Positions 8,373 to 18,899 of a DNA stretch of 64,000 nucleotides are shown here, piece after piece. Within the stretch, counting starts at the first letter, position 1. Each line of letters starts with the position of its first letter. The position numbers were made by a program, and so were the translations under genes. The stretch comes from Gammaproteobacteria bacterium (GTDB taxonomy: Bacteria; Pseudomonadota; Gammaproteobacteria; Steroidobacterales; Woeseiaceae): NCBI GenBank assembly GCA_029862045.1, contig JAOTYE010000014.1:35853-99852 (forward strand). The letters are read 5' to 3'. The notes under the pieces were generated by a model, which was not told the DNA's origin, made no database searches, and saw nothing but the letters and a program-made list of their open reading frames with translations.

Positions 8373-10229
8373 GTGAGTATGAGAGGTTCGATCGTCAGGT
8401 TTTTTTCTGCGGTATGGAGCGGTGCGGACGGCGTGCGCAAAGTATTGCACCTCATACTATTGTTAGTCATTTTCATGGTTTTTTTCGGTGCGATGTCGGA
8501 TGTGCCAAGGGGACTGCCCGACAAAGCGGCATTGGTTATCCAGCCAGTTGGGTTCCTGGTTGAACAAATCGAAGGTGATCCGTTTGAGCGTGCCATCGCC
8601 GAGTTGGCGGGCGATGGCAAACCGCAAACGCTTGTGCAGGACATTGTCGACGCGTTGGCGCACGCGAAAGATGATGACCGTATCGAAGTGGTTTACCTCG
8701 AACTGAGCAGCGTGCTCGGCGCCGGGCTCAGCAAACTGCAACAGGTCGCGGCAGCGATTGAGGATTTCAAGTCGTCGGGAAAGAAGGTTATCGCAAGTGC
8801 GGACTATCTGAGTCAACAAGCTTATTACCTCGCGGCACATGCGGATGAAGTCTATTTGCATCCTGAGGGATTTCTGATCATGCAGGGTTTCGGCCGCTTC
8901 CGGACCTACTACAAAGACGCAATTGATTTGCTGCGAATCGACTGGAACGTGTTCCGTGTTGGTACACACAAGTCCTTTGTCGAGCCATACACGCGTATGG
9001 ATATGTCCGATGAAGATCGCGAATCGACGATGCGGTTCATCGATCAGCTCTGGAGCCTTTATCAGCTCGATGTGGAAACTGCCAGGGATCTCGAAGAAGG
9101 GGCAATCGATGCGTTTGCCCAGAACTATCTTGAAAATGTTCGGGCGACCAGTGGTGATATCGCTCTGGCTGCGAGGGATCATGGTCTGGTCGATGAACTT
9201 CTGACCCGAACCGAGATTCGAGATCTTCTGATCGATCACGTCGGGGAGAATCCTGACAAAACGGATACGTTTAATTCAGCAGGGATGTACGAGTATCTCG
9301 AGCAGATACGTATGCTCTCGGGCGGTAAGGTCAAGTCCGAGAATGTCGGGGTGATCGTCGCAGTCGGAGACATTCTTCCCGGCTTCCAGCCGCCGGGAAC
9401 GATCGGCGCTGATTCCATGGCGGCGCTGCTTCGCGAGGCGCGTAATGACGAGTCGGTCAAAGCTGTTGTGCTCAGAGTCGACAGCGGCGGTGGCAGCGCC
9501 TTTGCGTCCGAGATTATCGTGGATGAAATCAAAGCCATGCGCGATGCGGGCAAACCTGTTGTCGCATCCATGGGTGGCGTCGCCGCGTCTGGCGGTTACC
9601 TGATTTCGATGGATGCAGATCGGATCTTCGCGAGCCCGTCCACAATTACCGGCTCCATCGGCATATTCGGAATGTTTCCCACCTATCAGCGCACGCTCGA
9701 TGCGGTAGGTGTCGCGACGGACGGTGTCGGTACGACGCCATTGTCGGGTTTATTCCGCCCTGATCGCGCCATGTCGGAGCAAGCAAAGCAGCTCTTTCAG
9801 CTTTTCATTGACGATGGCTATGACGATTTCATCAGTAGTGTTGCTTCGAGCCGGGAGATGGACAAGAGTTTCGTCGACAGGATTGGCCAGGGGCAGGTGT
9901 GGACCGGTCTCGACGCATTGAACAATGGTCTCGTCGATGAACTCGGAGATCTTGACGATGCAATCGCCTCAGCTGCGGAGTTCGCAGACCTTGCCGAAGG
10001 GGAATACGGCATCAAGAAAATCCGGCAGGAATTGTCAGCGACCGAACAATTATTGGTCGATTTGCTCGGCGTTGCCGCAAGATCCGGTTTGGACCTGACG
10101 CACTGGACAAGACAGCCCTCGATAATGCGAGAGATCGCAGAACAAGCGAGCGAAAAGACGAGAGCGTTACTACGTTTTAATGATCCCAAAGGCGTCTATA
10201 AGCACTGTCTGTGCGACATCGATATGTAG
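8373..10229 (+). CDS. sppA: signal peptide peptidase SppA, 67K type
   Basis: Membrane-anchored serine protease that degrades cleaved signal peptides in the periplasm. The 618 residues correspond to the long form with tandem S49 domains. An N-terminal membrane helix spans about 25-40. The catalytic lysine is at about 200 (GTHKSF) and the catalytic serine at about 406 (AASGGYL), matching the Lys-Ser dyad of E. coli SppA. Starts at GTG 8373, seven bases after the preceding stop. The last residues (KGVYKHCLCDIDM) are unlike the family. They run into a hairpin-rich intergenic element whose TGTAGGAGC motif supplies the stop codon, so the C terminus may have been altered by insertion. Confidence 0.93.
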   Translation: MSMRGSIVRFFSAVWSGADGVRKVLHLILLLVIFMVFFGAMSDVPRGLPDKAALVIQPVGFLVEQIEGDPFERAIAELAGDGKPQTLVQDIVDALAHAKDDDRIEVVYLELSSVLGAGLSKLQQVAAAIEDFKSSGKKVIASADYLSQQAYYLAAHADEVYLHPEGFLIMQGFGRFRTYYKDAIDLLRIDWNVFRVGTHKSFVEPYTRMDMSDEDRESTMRFIDQLWSLYQLDVETARDLEEGAIDAFAQNYLENVRATSGDIALAARDHGLVDELLTRTEIRDLLIDHVGENPDKTDTFNSAGMYEYLEQIRMLSGGKVKSENVGVIVAVGDILPGFQPPGTIGADSMAALLREARNDESVKAVVLRVDSGGGSAFASEIIVDEIKAMRDAGKPVVASMGGVAASGGYLISMDADRIFASPSTITGSIGIFGMFPTYQRTLDAVGVATDGVGTTPLSGLFRPDRAMSEQAKQLFQLFIDDGYDDFISSVASSREMDKSFVDRIGQGQVWTGLDALNNGLVDELGDLDDAIASAAEFADLAEGEYGIKKIRQELSATEQLLVDLLGVAARSGLDLTHWTRQPSIMREIAEQASEKTRALLRFNDPKGVYKHCLCDIDM

Positions 10230-10430
10230 GAGCCCTCCCTATCGGTAGACTCCTGGCCGTGGGCAGGATGCTGTTCATCGGAAGTAAAGCGCAGCGACAA
10301 AATCGCCAAGAGCGATTTTGGACGCACGCAGTGCGCCCGAAGGGTCGGCAACAGGATGTTGCCGATCAACCGAGCCATGAAGATGAACAGCGTCCAGGTC
10401 GCGGCCCAGGTTGCTCCTGTAGGCAGGCTT
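10223..10430. repeat. intergenic array of three hairpins (REP/MITE-like)
   Basis: Between sppA and tdh lie three successive perfect inverted repeats. They are CAAAATCGC/GCGATTTTG (10298-10306 and 10312-10320), CGCAC/GTGCG (10323-10327 and 10331-10335) and TCGGCAAC/GTTGCCGA (10345-10352 and 10358-10365). The block is bounded by TGTAGGAGC at its left edge (in the sppA stop) and GCTCCTGTAGG near its right edge. No ORF of substance is present. The structure resembles dispersed REP-type or MITE-type elements and also lies where a bidirectional terminator for the two convergent genes is needed. Confidence 0.5.
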
Positions 10431-11456
10431 CTACGCCCAGTTCAGTATGACTTTGCCGCTCTGCCCTGATGCCATGAGTTCGAACGCTGGCTGATAGTCG
10501 TCGATATCGAAGTGATGCGTGATGATCGGACCGATATTGAGACCGCTCTGCAGCATGCTCGACATCTTATACCAGGTTTCGAACATCTCGCGGCCGTAAA
10601 TACCCTTTAGGATCAGGCCTTTAAATATGACATGAGTCCAATCGATGCTCATGTCATTGGGCGGTATACCGAGTATCGCCACCTTGCCGCCGTGGTGCAT
10701 CGTCCGCAGCAGGTCGCGAAACGCTCCTGGATTGCCAGACATTTCCATGCCAACGTCGAAGCCTTCTTCCATGCCAAGCTCACGCATCGTGTCATCGATC
10801 GACTCGTGCGTGACATTCAGCGCCCGCGATGCGCCCATCTCGTTGGCGAGTCCCAGCCTGTAGTCGTTGACGTCTGTGATGACGATGTGTCGTGCGCCGG
10901 CGTACCGTGCGATCGCGACGGCCATGATGCCGATGGGACCGGCTCCGGTGATCAAGACATCTTCACCAACCAGATCAAAAGACAATGCAGTGTGAGTCGC
11001 ATTGCCCAGAGGATCGAGGATCGATGCCATGTCGTCGCTAATTGTGATCGGCAACTTGAACACGTTGAAGGCGGGCACCGACAGGTACTCAGCAAATGCA
11101 CCAGGCCGATTGACACCCACTCCGGTCGTATTCATGCAGAGATGGCGGCGCCCGGCGCGGCAATTGCGACATACGCCGCAGGTAATATGACCTTCTGCTG
11201 AGACACGGTCGCCAATCTCGAATCCCTTTACCTCGCTGCCGCACTCGACGATTTCGCCACAAAATTCATGGCCGATCGCGAGCGGCACCGGGATAGTCGC
11301 TCGTGCCCAGTCGTCCCACTGGAAAATATGTATGTCAGTACCACAGATAGCTGTGCGCCGGACTTTGATCAGGACATCGTTGTGGCCAACGCTGGGCTTG
11401 GCGATATCTTCCATCCAAATGCCGTGTTCTGACTTAGATTTCACCAATGCTTTCAT
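10431..11456 (-). CDS. tdh: L-threonine 3-dehydrogenase
   Basis: Zinc medium-chain dehydrogenase that oxidises L-threonine to 2-amino-3-ketobutyrate with NAD+. The 341 residues equal the E. coli length. Catalytic zinc ligands are Cys38 (AICGTD) and His-Glu in AIGHEFCG. The structural zinc site [15 protein letters not shown] has all four cysteines. The Rossmann motif is GAGPIGIMA. The ATG overlaps the kbl stop by one base (TGATG), so the two are coupled, forming the threonine-to-glycine plus acetyl-CoA pathway. Confidence 0.97.
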   Translation of the reverse strand: MKALVKSKSEHGIWMEDIAKPSVGHNDVLIKVRRTAICGTDIHIFQWDDWARATIPVPLAIGHEFCGEIVECGSEVKGFEIGDRVSAEGHITCGVCRNCRAGRRHLCMNTTGVGVNRPGAFAEYLSVPAFNVFKLPITISDDMASILDPLGNATHTALSFDLVGEDVLITGAGPIGIMAVAIARYAGARHIVITDVNDYRLGLANEMGASRALNVTHESIDDTMRELGMEEGFDVGMEMSGNPGAFRDLLRTMHHGGKVAILGIPPNDMSIDWTHVIFKGLILKGIYGREMFETWYKMSSMLQSGLNIGPIITHHFDIDDYQPAFELMASGQSGKVILNWA

Positions 11457-12655
11457 CAGCTTATAACCCCTAGTTCAAGTCCAACCTCAGTAAATGCCGC
11501 GACCGCCTGGTCGAGCTGCTCGCGCGTTAGCCCTGCGGACATTTGGGTGCGTATGCGTGCCTGGCCCTGTGGCACAACCGGGAACGAAAAGCCGATCACG
11601 TAGATACCGCGCTCGAGCAGTTTGTCGGCCATTGTCGTCGCCAGTTTGGCGTCCCCGAGCATGACAGGGATGATCGGATGCTCGCCGGGTTTCAGGTCGA
11701 AGCCCCTGGTGGTCATCTCGCTGCGGAAATAGGCGGCGTTCTCGTGCAGGCTCTCGCGCAACGAGTTGTCCTTTTCGAGCAGGTCGAGTACAGCGATCGA
11801 CGAGGCGGCGATTGTGGGCGCTACCGAGTTGGAGAACAGATACGGCCGCGAACGCTGCCGCAGCCATCCCACGATTTCCTTGCGGCCAGACGTAAACCCT
11901 CCCGATGCACCACCGAGCGCTTTGCCAAGTGTGCCCGTGATGATGTCGATGCGGCCCGTCACGCCCCTGTACTCATGCGTACCGCGGCCGGTGTCTCCAA
12001 GAAACCCCGTTGCGTGGCAGTCGTCGATCATTGTCAGCGCATCGTGCTCGTCCGCCAGATCGCAAATCGCATTGAGGTTAGCAATGGTGCCGTCCATCGA
12101 AAACACACCGTCGGTCACGATCAGCTTCGCGTTGGCATCGCTGGCAGCCTCGAGCTGCGACTGCAGATCCTGCATGTCGTTGTGCTGATAGCGAAATCGC
12201 TGCGTTTTCGACAGGCGGATGCCGTCGATGATGCTGGCGTGATTCAGGGCATCGGAGATGACGGCGTCCTCGCTGCCGAGGATCGTCTCGAACAAGCCGC
12301 CATTGGCGTCAAAGCACGACGGATAAAGGATCGTGTCCTCAGTACCGAGGAATTCGCTTATTCGCTGCTCGAGTTCCTTGTGCAGCGTCTGCGTGCCGCA
12401 GATGAAGCGCACCGAGGCCATGCCGTAGCCATACTCGTCGAGCGCCTTATGCGCGGCGGCGATGACCGCCGGGTGATTGGCCAGACCAAGGTAGTTATTG
12501 GCACACAGGTTGAGTACGTGTTGCACATTGCCGTTGGTACGGACATCGATAGCCGCCTGCTGCGGGCCCGCAATCAGGCGTTCGGTTTTGAAGAGCCCCT
12601 GCGATTTCAGCGCGTCGGTTTGTTCTGCGAGGGACTGGAGAAATGTGGTGGCCAC
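11456..12655 (-). CDS. kbl: glycine C-acetyltransferase (2-amino-3-ketobutyrate CoA ligase)
   Basis: PLP enzyme that cleaves 2-amino-3-ketobutyrate with CoA to glycine and acetyl-CoA. The 399 residues are typical. Landmarks are [11 protein letters not shown], the aspartate in [11 protein letters not shown], and the PLP-lysine segment [14 protein letters not shown]. First gene of the kbl-tdh pair. An extended -10 promoter is visible 33-41 bases upstream of its ATG. Confidence 0.97.
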   Translation of the reverse strand: MATTFLQSLAEQTDALKSQGLFKTERLIAGPQQAAIDVRTNGNVQHVLNLCANNYLGLANHPAVIAAAHKALDEYGYGMASVRFICGTQTLHKELEQRISEFLGTEDTILYPSCFDANGGLFETILGSEDAVISDALNHASIIDGIRLSKTQRFRYQHNDMQDLQSQLEAASDANAKLIVTDGVFSMDGTIANLNAICDLADEHDALTMIDDCHATGFLGDTGRGTHEYRGVTGRIDIITGTLGKALGGASGGFTSGRKEIVGWLRQRSRPYLFSNSVAPTIAASSIAVLDLLEKDNSLRESLHENAAYFRSEMTTRGFDLKPGEHPIIPVMLGDAKLATTMADKLLERGIYVIGFSFPVVPQGQARIRTQMSAGLTREQLDQAVAAFTEVGLELGVIS

Positions 12656-12687
12656 GGGACGAATCTCACGGGTTCGAAAAGAGGCAG

Positions 12688-12696
12688 ATTATACCA
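12688..12696 (-). promoter_or_regulatory. predicted extended -10 promoter of kbl-tdh
   Basis: Read on the minus strand the bases give TGGTATAAT, a perfect TGn-TATAAT extended -10. It places transcription start about 25 bases before the kbl ATG. No good -35 hexamer is visible, as often with extended -10 promoters. The site lies in the 102-base divergent region shared with putA. Confidence 0.5.
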
Positions 12697-12742
12697 AGGC
12701 ACCCGCATGGAAATAGCCGTGTCGAGGTTGAAGTGAATACCC

Positions 12743-12748
12743 TATAAT
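12743..12748 (+). promoter_or_regulatory. predicted -10 box of putA
   Basis: A perfect TATAAT ends only nine bases before the putA ATG (12758). A transcript starting the usual 6-7 bases downstream would have a leader of about three bases or none. No clear -35 is present at the 17-base spacing. No Shine-Dalgarno is present between the box and the ATG. Confidence 0.45.
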
Positions 12749-12757
12749 CGCCGCCCT

Positions 12758-15700
12758 ATGCGATTTACCGATCAGACAGCAGCGCGGCCAGAGGCCATCC
12801 CGCGACTCAATGACCTCTATCTGGCGGATGAAGAAGCGCTCATCAGGGAATTGACCGATGCGGCGGACCCGGGCGACAGCGCCCGAGAAAAAATTCAGGG
12901 TACGGCGGCACAACTCGTGCTTGCAGTTCGCCGCAACAAGGCGAAAGACGGCGGTATCGATGCGTTTCTGCAGCAGTACGACCTGTCCTCCGAAGAAGGC
13001 GTGCTGCTCATGTGCATCGCCGAGGCGCTGCTCCGTATTCCGGATGCGGACACAGCCGACAAGCTGATTGCCGACAAGATCACATCGGCACAGTGGAAGG
13101 ATCATGTCGGCGAGAGCGATTCCTTGTTCGTCAATGCCTCGACCTGGGGCTTGATGCTAACCGGTCAGTTACTGCAGCTCGATGCCGTTGCGATAAAGAA
13201 TCCGGCGCAGGTGCTTGGCAAGCTTGCGAGTCGAGCCGGTGAGCCGGTCGTAAGAACCGCGATGCGCCAGGCAATGCGCATCATGGGCCATCAGTTCGTC
13301 ATGGGCCGCAGCATCGACGAGGCGCTACAGCGCTCAGTCAAGAAAAAGAACAAGCCGTACCGATATTCGTTCGACATGCTCGGTGAAGCTGCACTGACGG
13401 ACGCTGATGCCAGCCGGTATTTCGACGCGTATCACGACGCTATCGGGCGTATCGGCGCCGGGCCACAGGGGCCCGCAAGCGATATCTTCTCCGCGGCGAG
13501 TATTTCGGTGAAGTTGTCGGCTCTGCACCCACGGTACTCGTACATGCAGCATGATCGCGTGATGTCCGAGCTGGTGCCGCACGTGACCGAACTTGCGCTG
13601 CACGCCAAAGCGTCCGGAATTGCTCTGACGATCGATGCCGAAGAAGCTGAGCGCCTGGAGATTTCTCTGCAGGTTTTCGAGCGCGTGTACCGGGAGACCG
13701 CGTTAAATGACTACGAGGGTCTGGGGCTCGCCGTACAAACGTATCAGCGGCGTGCACGCGACGTAGTCGGATTCCTGTCTGACCTCGCCGCTGGAGTCGG
13801 GCGCCGTATACCGGTTCGGCTCGTTAAGGGCGCGTACTGGGACACCGAGATTAAACTCGCGCAGGAGCAAGGACTGCCGAGCTATCCCGTGTTCACGCGC
13901 AAGGCGCATACGGATGTGTCGTATCTGGCGTGCGTTCGCCAGGCTTTGTCGGCAGAGAAGGCGCTGTACCCACAATTCGCGACCCACAATGCACACACAC
14001 TCGCGAGTGTGCTGCATTACGCCGGCTCGCGTCGCGACTTCGAGTTTCAACGATTGCACGGCATGGGCGAGGAGCTCTATGCCGAGATAATCGATCCCGA
14101 CAAGTTCTCGCGGCCGTGTCGCGTATACGCGCCCGTAGGGAGCCACGAGGACTTGTTGCCGTACCTGGTTCGTCGCTTGCTGGAGAACGGTGCGAATACG
14201 TCATTCGTGAATCGCATTGTCGATGCAGCGATCGATGTCAAAGACATCGTCGCTGATCCGTTGCTGGCTGCACGTGACAACGACTTCACCCCACATCCAG
14301 GCATCGTTACACCCGGCAATTTGTTCGGCAATGAGCGCAGTAATTCGCAAGGCATCAACCTGCCGGACCACAACGTCAGAGTGCCACTACTCGCCAACAT
14401 GCAGGCCGCGATGGACAAGCCGCATGCCGCCCACCCGATCGTTGGCGGTAAGGCGATGCGAGGTAGCGAACAGGCGTCCGTAAACCCGGCGGACACGGAG
14501 CAGATTGTTGGCGTGTGCCGGCTCGCCGGTCCGGAACATGTCGATACCGCGCTGGACCAGGCCGTAGCCGGGCAGGCTGCCTGGGATCACACGCCGGCTG
14601 CTGATCGTGCTGCGATTCTGAATCGTGCAGGCGATTTGTTTGAGCAACACACGGCCGAACTTCTGGCGCTATGTATCGCCGAAGCCGGCAAGACGCTTCC
14701 CGATGCTATCTCCGAATTACGTGAAGCCATTGATTTCCTCCGTTATTACGCGGTACAGGCGACCAGGCTCTTTGGCGAACCCAGCCGGCTACCCGGACCA
14801 ACGGGGGAGCGCAATACGCTGGGCATGCGAGGCAGGGGAGTATTCGTTTGCATCAGTCCCTGGAATTTCCCGCTTGCGATTTTCACCGGACAGGTTGCCG
14901 CCGCGCTTGCTGCAGGCAACGCTGTTCTGGCCAAACCGGCCGAACAAACGCCGCTGGTCGCGTTTCGCGCGATCGAGCTGTTACTGGAGGCTGGTATTCC
15001 GCCATCCGTTTTGCATTTCCTGCCGGGCGACGGGGCATCAGTTGGTGGCCGAGCGGTGGCCGACAAGCGCGTCGCGGGCGTGGCATTTACCGGCTCAACC
15101 GAAACCGCACGCCAGATCAACAAGACACTGGCCGATCGCGATGGTCCAATCGCCACGCTGATTGCTGAGACAGGTGGGCAAAATGCGATGTTTGTTGACA
15201 GTTCGGCACTGCCCGAACAGGTTGTTCTTGACAGCGTGTACTCCGCATTTAATAGCGCAGGGCAACGCTGTTCGGCATTGCGCCTGCTGTGCCTGCAGAA
15301 GGAGATCGCACCGCGAGTCATCGAAATGCTGGTCGGACACATGGAAGAACTCGAGATCGGTGATCCGTCGCTGTTGTCGACGGATGTCGGACCTGCCATA
15401 GATGCAGACGCACGCGCGTTACTCGACACGCACGTCGAGAAGATGAACGCAGTCGCGACGATCGTGCATCGCAGTACACTGCCCGAAGCAACGTCGCGCG
15501 GCACGTTCTTCGCGCCGACTCTGATCGAGATCGAGAGTGTGGGTACGCTGCAACGGGAAGTGTTCGGTCCGGTCCTGCACGTGCTTCGCTACCGCGGCAA
15601 GGACCTGGAAGCGATGATCGATGCGGTGAATGCGACGGGCTATGGCCTGACTATGGGTCTGCACAGTCGTATTGACTCGCGGGCGCGTCACATCGCGGAG

Positions 15701-15910
15701 CGTTCCGGTGCTGGCAATATTTACATCAACCGCAACATGATCGGTGCTGTCGTCGGCGTACAGCCATTTGGCGGTCGCGGATTGTCCGGCACAGGTCCCA
15801 AAGCAGGCGGGCCGCACTACTTGCCACGTTTTGGCACAGAGTTCACGGTCAGCAACAATATTTCGGCAGTGGGTGGCAACGCCAGTCTGCTGTCGCTCGA
15901 GTTGGACTGA
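12758..15910 (+). CDS. putA: bifunctional proline dehydrogenase / L-glutamate gamma-semialdehyde dehydrogenase
   Basis: Oxidises proline to glutamate in two channelled steps, feeding electrons to quinone through FAD. The product is 1050 residues. The PRODH barrel is about 90-480 ([31 protein letters not shown]). The aldehyde dehydrogenase domain is about 540-1040 ([20 protein letters not shown], general base in ETGGQNA, nucleophile Cys in AGQRCSAL). The N terminus begins near the PRODH arm and lacks the ribbon-helix-helix DNA-binding domain of E. coli PutA, so it should not autoregulate. Three bases separate it from the serine deaminase gene, indicating an amino-acid catabolic operon. Confidence 0.97.
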   Translation: MRFTDQTAARPEAIPRLNDLYLADEEALIRELTDAADPGDSAREKIQGTAAQLVLAVRRNKAKDGGIDAFLQQYDLSSEEGVLLMCIAEALLRIPDADTADKLIADKITSAQWKDHVGESDSLFVNASTWGLMLTGQLLQLDAVAIKNPAQVLGKLASRAGEPVVRTAMRQAMRIMGHQFVMGRSIDEALQRSVKKKNKPYRYSFDMLGEAALTDADASRYFDAYHDAIGRIGAGPQGPASDIFSAASISVKLSALHPRYSYMQHDRVMSELVPHVTELALHAKASGIALTIDAEEAERLEISLQVFERVYRETALNDYEGLGLAVQTYQRRARDVVGFLSDLAAGVGRRIPVRLVKGAYWDTEIKLAQEQGLPSYPVFTRKAHTDVSYLACVRQALSAEKALYPQFATHNAHTLASVLHYAGSRRDFEFQRLHGMGEELYAEIIDPDKFSRPCRVYAPVGSHEDLLPYLVRRLLENGANTSFVNRIVDAAIDVKDIVADPLLAARDNDFTPHPGIVTPGNLFGNERSNSQGINLPDHNVRVPLLANMQAAMDKPHAAHPIVGGKAMRGSEQASVNPADTEQIVGVCRLAGPEHVDTALDQAVAGQAAWDHTPAADRAAILNRAGDLFEQHTAELLALCIAEAGKTLPDAISELREAIDFLRYYAVQATRLFGEPSRLPGPTGERNTLGMRGRGVFVCISPWNFPLAIFTGQVAAALAAGNAVLAKPAEQTPLVAFRAIELLLEAGIPPSVLHFLPGDGASVGGRAVADKRVAGVAFTGSTETARQINKTLADRDGPIATLIAETGGQNAMFVDSSALPEQVVLDSVYSAFNSAGQRCSALRLLCLQKEIAPRVIEMLVGHMEELEIGDPSLLSTDVGPAIDADARALLDTHVEKMNAVATIVHRSTLPEATSRGTFFAPTLIEIESVGTLQREVFGPVLHVLRYRGKDLEAMIDAVNATGYGLTMGLHSRIDSRARHIAERSGAGNIYINRNMIGAVVGVQPFGGRGLSGTGPKAGGPHYLPRFGTEFTVSNNISAVGGNASLLSLELD

Positions 15911-15912
15911 TT

Positions 15913-17271
15913 ATGGCCGCAGTCAGTATCTTCGATATCTTCAAGGTTGGAATCGGCCCATCCAGTTCACACACGGTTGGCCCGATGAAAGCGGCGCTCG
16001 CATTCGTGCAACAACTCGAGCCGATCGCCGGCCAAGTCGAGTCGATCGAGGTGACGTTATACGGCTCGCTCGCCTATACCGGTAAAGGCCATGGTACCGA
16101 TTCAGCGGTCGTGCTTGGCCTGATGGGTCTGCAACCCGAAACGATTGACCCTGACGCCGTCGAAGTCTTGCTTCGTGCCGTGCACGCGCAAAAGAAGCTG
16201 ACTGTGCCGGCGGTTGGCGAGATCGCATTTGATCCGGGCAGCGATTTGCGATTCGAGTTCGGTGACGAATTACCGCGACATACCAACGGCATGCGTTTCG
16301 TTGCGCGTTCGGCGTCGCAAGAGACGCTGGCCGACGAAAAATACTACTCGCTCGGCGGAGGCTTTATCGCACGTAATGACGATCCCGAACCAACAGAGCA
16401 GGACGGCGAACCACCGTTCCTGTTCGACAGCGGCGATTCGTTGCTCGATATCGCCGCCAAGAACAAGCTGAGTATTGCAGAGCTCGTGTACACGAACGAG
16501 CGCCACTGGCGCAGCGCGGACGAGATCGAAAAGCGCATAGCGGCCATCTGGGAAGCGATGCAGGCCTGCATCGAACGGGGGCTTAGAAGCGACGGAGTTC
16601 TGCCCGGCAATTTGTCTGTCCTGAGGCGTGCGGCAAAGCTGCACCGTCGTCTGTCAGAACGCGCCGAGCCATCAGGTCTTGATGCAATGGAATGGGTTAA
16701 TGCGTTCGCAATCGCGGTCAATGAAGAGAATGCCGCGGGTGGTCGCGTCGTAACATCCCCAACCAACGGCGCGGCGGGCATCATCCCGGCCGTGTTGATG
16801 TACTACGTGCGGTTCGTTCCCGATGCCTCGGAGGAAGGCATCAGTACCTTTCTGCTGACCGCTGGTGCAATCGGCATTCTCTATAAAGTTAACGCGTCGA
16901 TATCAGGCGCCGAAATGGGTTGTCAGGGTGAGGTCGGAGTGGCTTGTTCGATGGCTGCAGCCGGGCTTGCCGCGGCGTTCGGCGGATCCAACGACCATAT
17001 TGAGGAAGCGGCAGAAATAGGCATGGAGCACAACCTCGGCCTGACCTGCGACCCGATTGGCGGGCTCGTGCAGGTCCCCTGCATCGAGAGAAACGCGATG
17101 GGTGCGGTCAAGGCAATCAACGCGGCGAGGCTTGCAATGCACGGTGATGGTACGCACATCGTGTCGCTGGATCAGGTGATCGAGACAATGCGGCAAACCG
17201 GGCTCGACATGTCATCGCATTACAAAGAGACGTCGCGGGGCGGTCTTGCGGTCAACGTTCCGGAGTGTTGA
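15913..17271 (+). CDS. sdaA: L-serine ammonia-lyase (iron-sulfur type)
   Basis: Deaminates L-serine to pyruvate and ammonia using a [4Fe-4S] cluster. The 452-residue single chain combines the beta domain ([15 protein letters not shown] near the start) and the alpha domain ([20 protein letters not shown]). The cluster cysteines are in [16 protein letters not shown] and [19 protein letters not shown]. Starts two bases after putA and is probably cotranscribed with it, giving combined use of proline and serine. A modest hairpin follows between it and the convergent sixA-like gene. Confidence 0.97.
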   Translation: MAAVSIFDIFKVGIGPSSSHTVGPMKAALAFVQQLEPIAGQVESIEVTLYGSLAYTGKGHGTDSAVVLGLMGLQPETIDPDAVEVLLRAVHAQKKLTVPAVGEIAFDPGSDLRFEFGDELPRHTNGMRFVARSASQETLADEKYYSLGGGFIARNDDPEPTEQDGEPPFLFDSGDSLLDIAAKNKLSIAELVYTNERHWRSADEIEKRIAAIWEAMQACIERGLRSDGVLPGNLSVLRRAAKLHRRLSERAEPSGLDAMEWVNAFAIAVNEENAAGGRVVTSPTNGAAGIIPAVLMYYVRFVPDASEEGISTFLLTAGAIGILYKVNASISGAEMGCQGEVGVACSMAAAGLAAAFGGSNDHIEEAAEIGMEHNLGLTCDPIGGLVQVPCIERNAMGAVKAINAARLAMHGDGTHIVSLDQVIETMRQTGLDMSSHYKETSRGGLAVNVPEC

Positions 17272-17293
17272 GCTAGTACTATCTTATGGACGT

Positions 17294-17324
17294 GCCCGAT
17301 TTATTCCGCTTTGGTGAGTCGGGC
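17294..17324. terminator. weak hairpin between convergent sdaA and sixA-like genes
   Basis: GCCCGA (17294-17299) pairs with TCGGGC (17319-17324) across a 19-base loop and is followed by a short T-containing tract. It is the only structure in the 55-base gap and could end both transcripts. The long loop makes it a weak candidate. Confidence 0.3.
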
Positions 17325-17326
17325 TT

Positions 17327-17821
17327 CTATTGCTGCTTCTTTGGATAGTCGTAGATGACCAGCTCCGCCTGCGGCCGGTCGTACAGCATCCAGTCATTGC
17401 AATCCAGATTCACTGACACAAGACCGGCAGTGGGCAGGTTATTCGTGATGCCTGGCACGAGGTAGTTTGCGAAGTCGGTCAGCCCGGGATTGTGTGCAAA
17501 CAGCATCAGGTTATTGAATCCGGCGTCCTGAGTCGCGACGACGTCCAGGAAGTTGTCGAGTGAGGCCAGATAAAGACCGTCCTCGCGCTGCAGGAACTCG
17601 ATCGGATAATTCAGTGCCTTCGCAAAGATCTTCGCGGTGGTCCAAGCGCGCACCGCGGGACTGCTGATGATTTGCGAAGGTCGCAGGCCTGCCGCGGCGG
17701 CTCGCTTGCCCATTACGGGCGCATCGCGCTCGCCGCGCTTGTTAAGCGGCCGCTCGCGATCGCTGAGACCACTGTCTTTCCAGCTGGACTTGGCGTGGCG
17801 AACGAGAGTCAAGGTCTTCAT
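17327..17821 (-). CDS. SixA-like phosphohistidine phosphatase (histidine phosphatase superfamily)
   Basis: 164-residue cytoplasmic phosphatase. The family motif LVRHAKSSWKDSGLSDRERP at the N terminus holds the phospho-accepting histidine (RHAKS). A second catalytic arginine lies in SSPAVRAWTTA and a later histidine in FAHNPGLTDF. These match SixA proteins, which dephosphorylate His-containing phosphotransfer domains in E. coli. The exact target here is unknown. It lies 34 bases downstream of sufT on the same strand and may be read from the suf transcript, though nothing links it to Fe-S assembly functionally. Confidence 0.85.
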   Translation of the reverse strand: MKTLTLVRHAKSSWKDSGLSDRERPLNKRGERDAPVMGKRAAAAGLRPSQIISSPAVRAWTTAKIFAKALNYPIEFLQREDGLYLASLDNFLDVVATQDAGFNNLMLFAHNPGLTDFANYLVPGITNNLPTAGLVSVNLDCNDWMLYDRPQAELVIYDYPKKQQ

Positions 17822-17855
17822 CGAACAGGAATCTAACTCGGTAGAGTCCTGCAGT

Positions 17856-18407
17856 CTACATCAGTCCTGTCTGCAACCGGGCCTCGTCAGACATCATGCC
17901 CTGATTCCACGGTGGGTCGAATACCAGTTGTACACGAACATCCGAGACCGTCGGGATGATCGCGATTTTCTCCTGGGCGTCCTGCACGAGAATCTCGCCC
18001 ATACCGCAACCGGGTGCGGTCAAAGTCATGTCGACGTCAACTGACCGATCGCCGTTGCCAAGCGGCGAGACGTCGCAGCGGTAGATCAGTCCGAGGTCGA
18101 CGATGTTTACCGGTATCTCCGGGTCATAGCAGGTCTTCAGCTGCTGCCAGATCACCGCCTCGATATCGGCATCCGACGCATTCTCGGGAATTTCTGGCGG
18201 CGGCACTGGCTCCTTGCCCAGCGCATCGGCGTCGATGCCGGCCACACGAAACAGATTGCCTTCGACATACACGGTAAAACTGCCGCCGAGCGCCTGTGTG
18301 ATAAATCCGCTCGTTCCCTCTCGCAACAGCAACTCCTCGCCGGCGGGAATGATGACAGCCCTAACATCGCGGGAGAGAGAAAATGGTTCGTTAGTATGGC
18401 CAAACAT
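17856..18407 (-). CDS. sufT: Fe-S assembly protein SufT (MIP18/DUF59 family)
   Basis: 183 residues. The MIP18/DUF59 domain covers about 85-175, with the conserved CYDPEIPVNIVDLGLIY and LTAPGCGMGEILVQDA, whose cysteine is typical of SufT/CIA2-type maturation factors. The N-terminal extension (about 1-80) with LLLREGTSGFITQALGGSFTVY is characteristic of SufT. SufT proteins are known to help mature Fe-S enzymes in other bacteria. Last recognisable member of the suf operon, six bases after sufU. Confidence 0.92.
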   Translation of the reverse strand: MFGHTNEPFSLSRDVRAVIIPAGEELLLREGTSGFITQALGGSFTVYVEGNLFRVAGIDADALGKEPVPPPEIPENASDADIEAVIWQQLKTCYDPEIPVNIVDLGLIYRCDVSPLGNGDRSVDVDMTLTAPGCGMGEILVQDAQEKIAIIPTVSDVRVQLVFDPPWNQGMMSDEARLQTGLM

Positions 18408-18413
18408 TGCGGC

Positions 18414-18899
18414 TCACTCCGTTGAGATCGGTGTGGACTGGCCGTGTATGGCCGAATTCAGGGCGTGCCAGGCCAGTGTTGCGCATTTGACACGTGACGG
18501 GAACTCTCTGACACCATCGAGCGCTTTTATCTTGCCGAGATCAATTGCGGCATCAAGTTCACGATCTGTGTCCGACCCTGTCAGACGTCCCGTGACAATT
18601 GCGAAACTGTCGAGCGCTTGCGTTACTGTCAGACCGATGATCATGTCGGTCAATAAGGACGCGGACGCGACTGAGATTGCGCATCCGGATCCTTCGAAAC
18701 TCGCTGCCGCAATTTTTTCATCCGCATCAAGTCGCACAAATAGCCGCAATTTGTCGCCACACAACGGGTTGATGCCCTCTGCCGTATGCGTCGCGTCATC
18801 GAGTTTGCCAAAGTGCCGTGGACTGCGTGCATGATCCAGGATCAGTTCGCGATATAAATCGCGCAGGTCGTCACCACTGTGAATGTCGACGGCGTTCAT
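18414..18899 (-). CDS. sufU: SUF-type Fe-S scaffold / sulfur-transfer protein SufU
   Basis: 161-residue NifU/IscU-fold protein that accepts sulfur from SufS. The three conserved metal or sulfur ligand cysteines are visible in NPLCGDKL, GSGCAISVASAS and VKCATLAWHAL, with the aspartate of CGD. The 18-residue spacer insertion relative to IscU typical of SufU is present. Start ATG at 18899 overlaps the sufS stop (ATGA). The longer frame reaching 19028 lies inside sufS and is rejected. Confidence 0.93.
   Translation of the reverse strand: MNAVDIHSGDDLRDLYRELILDHARSPRHFGKLDDATHTAEGINPLCGDKLRLFVRLDADEKIAAASFEGSGCAISVASASLLTDMIIGLTVTQALDSFAIVTGRLTGSDTDRELDAAIDLGKIKALDGVREFPSRVKCATLAWHALNSAIHGQSTPISTE

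Noticed and set aside
11543..12736. Plus-strand 397-residue ORF
   Set aside because: It lies wholly antisense to kbl, has no recognisable domain, and is explained by high GC at third positions.
14746..15504. Minus-strand 252-residue ORF
   Set aside because: Antisense to the aldehyde dehydrogenase half of putA; alanine- and serine-rich with no motif.
17327..17821. SixA-like protein as part of Fe-S assembly
   Set aside because: It follows sufT on the same strand, but the sequence is a plain histidine phosphatase; adjacency alone is not enough to assign a SUF role.
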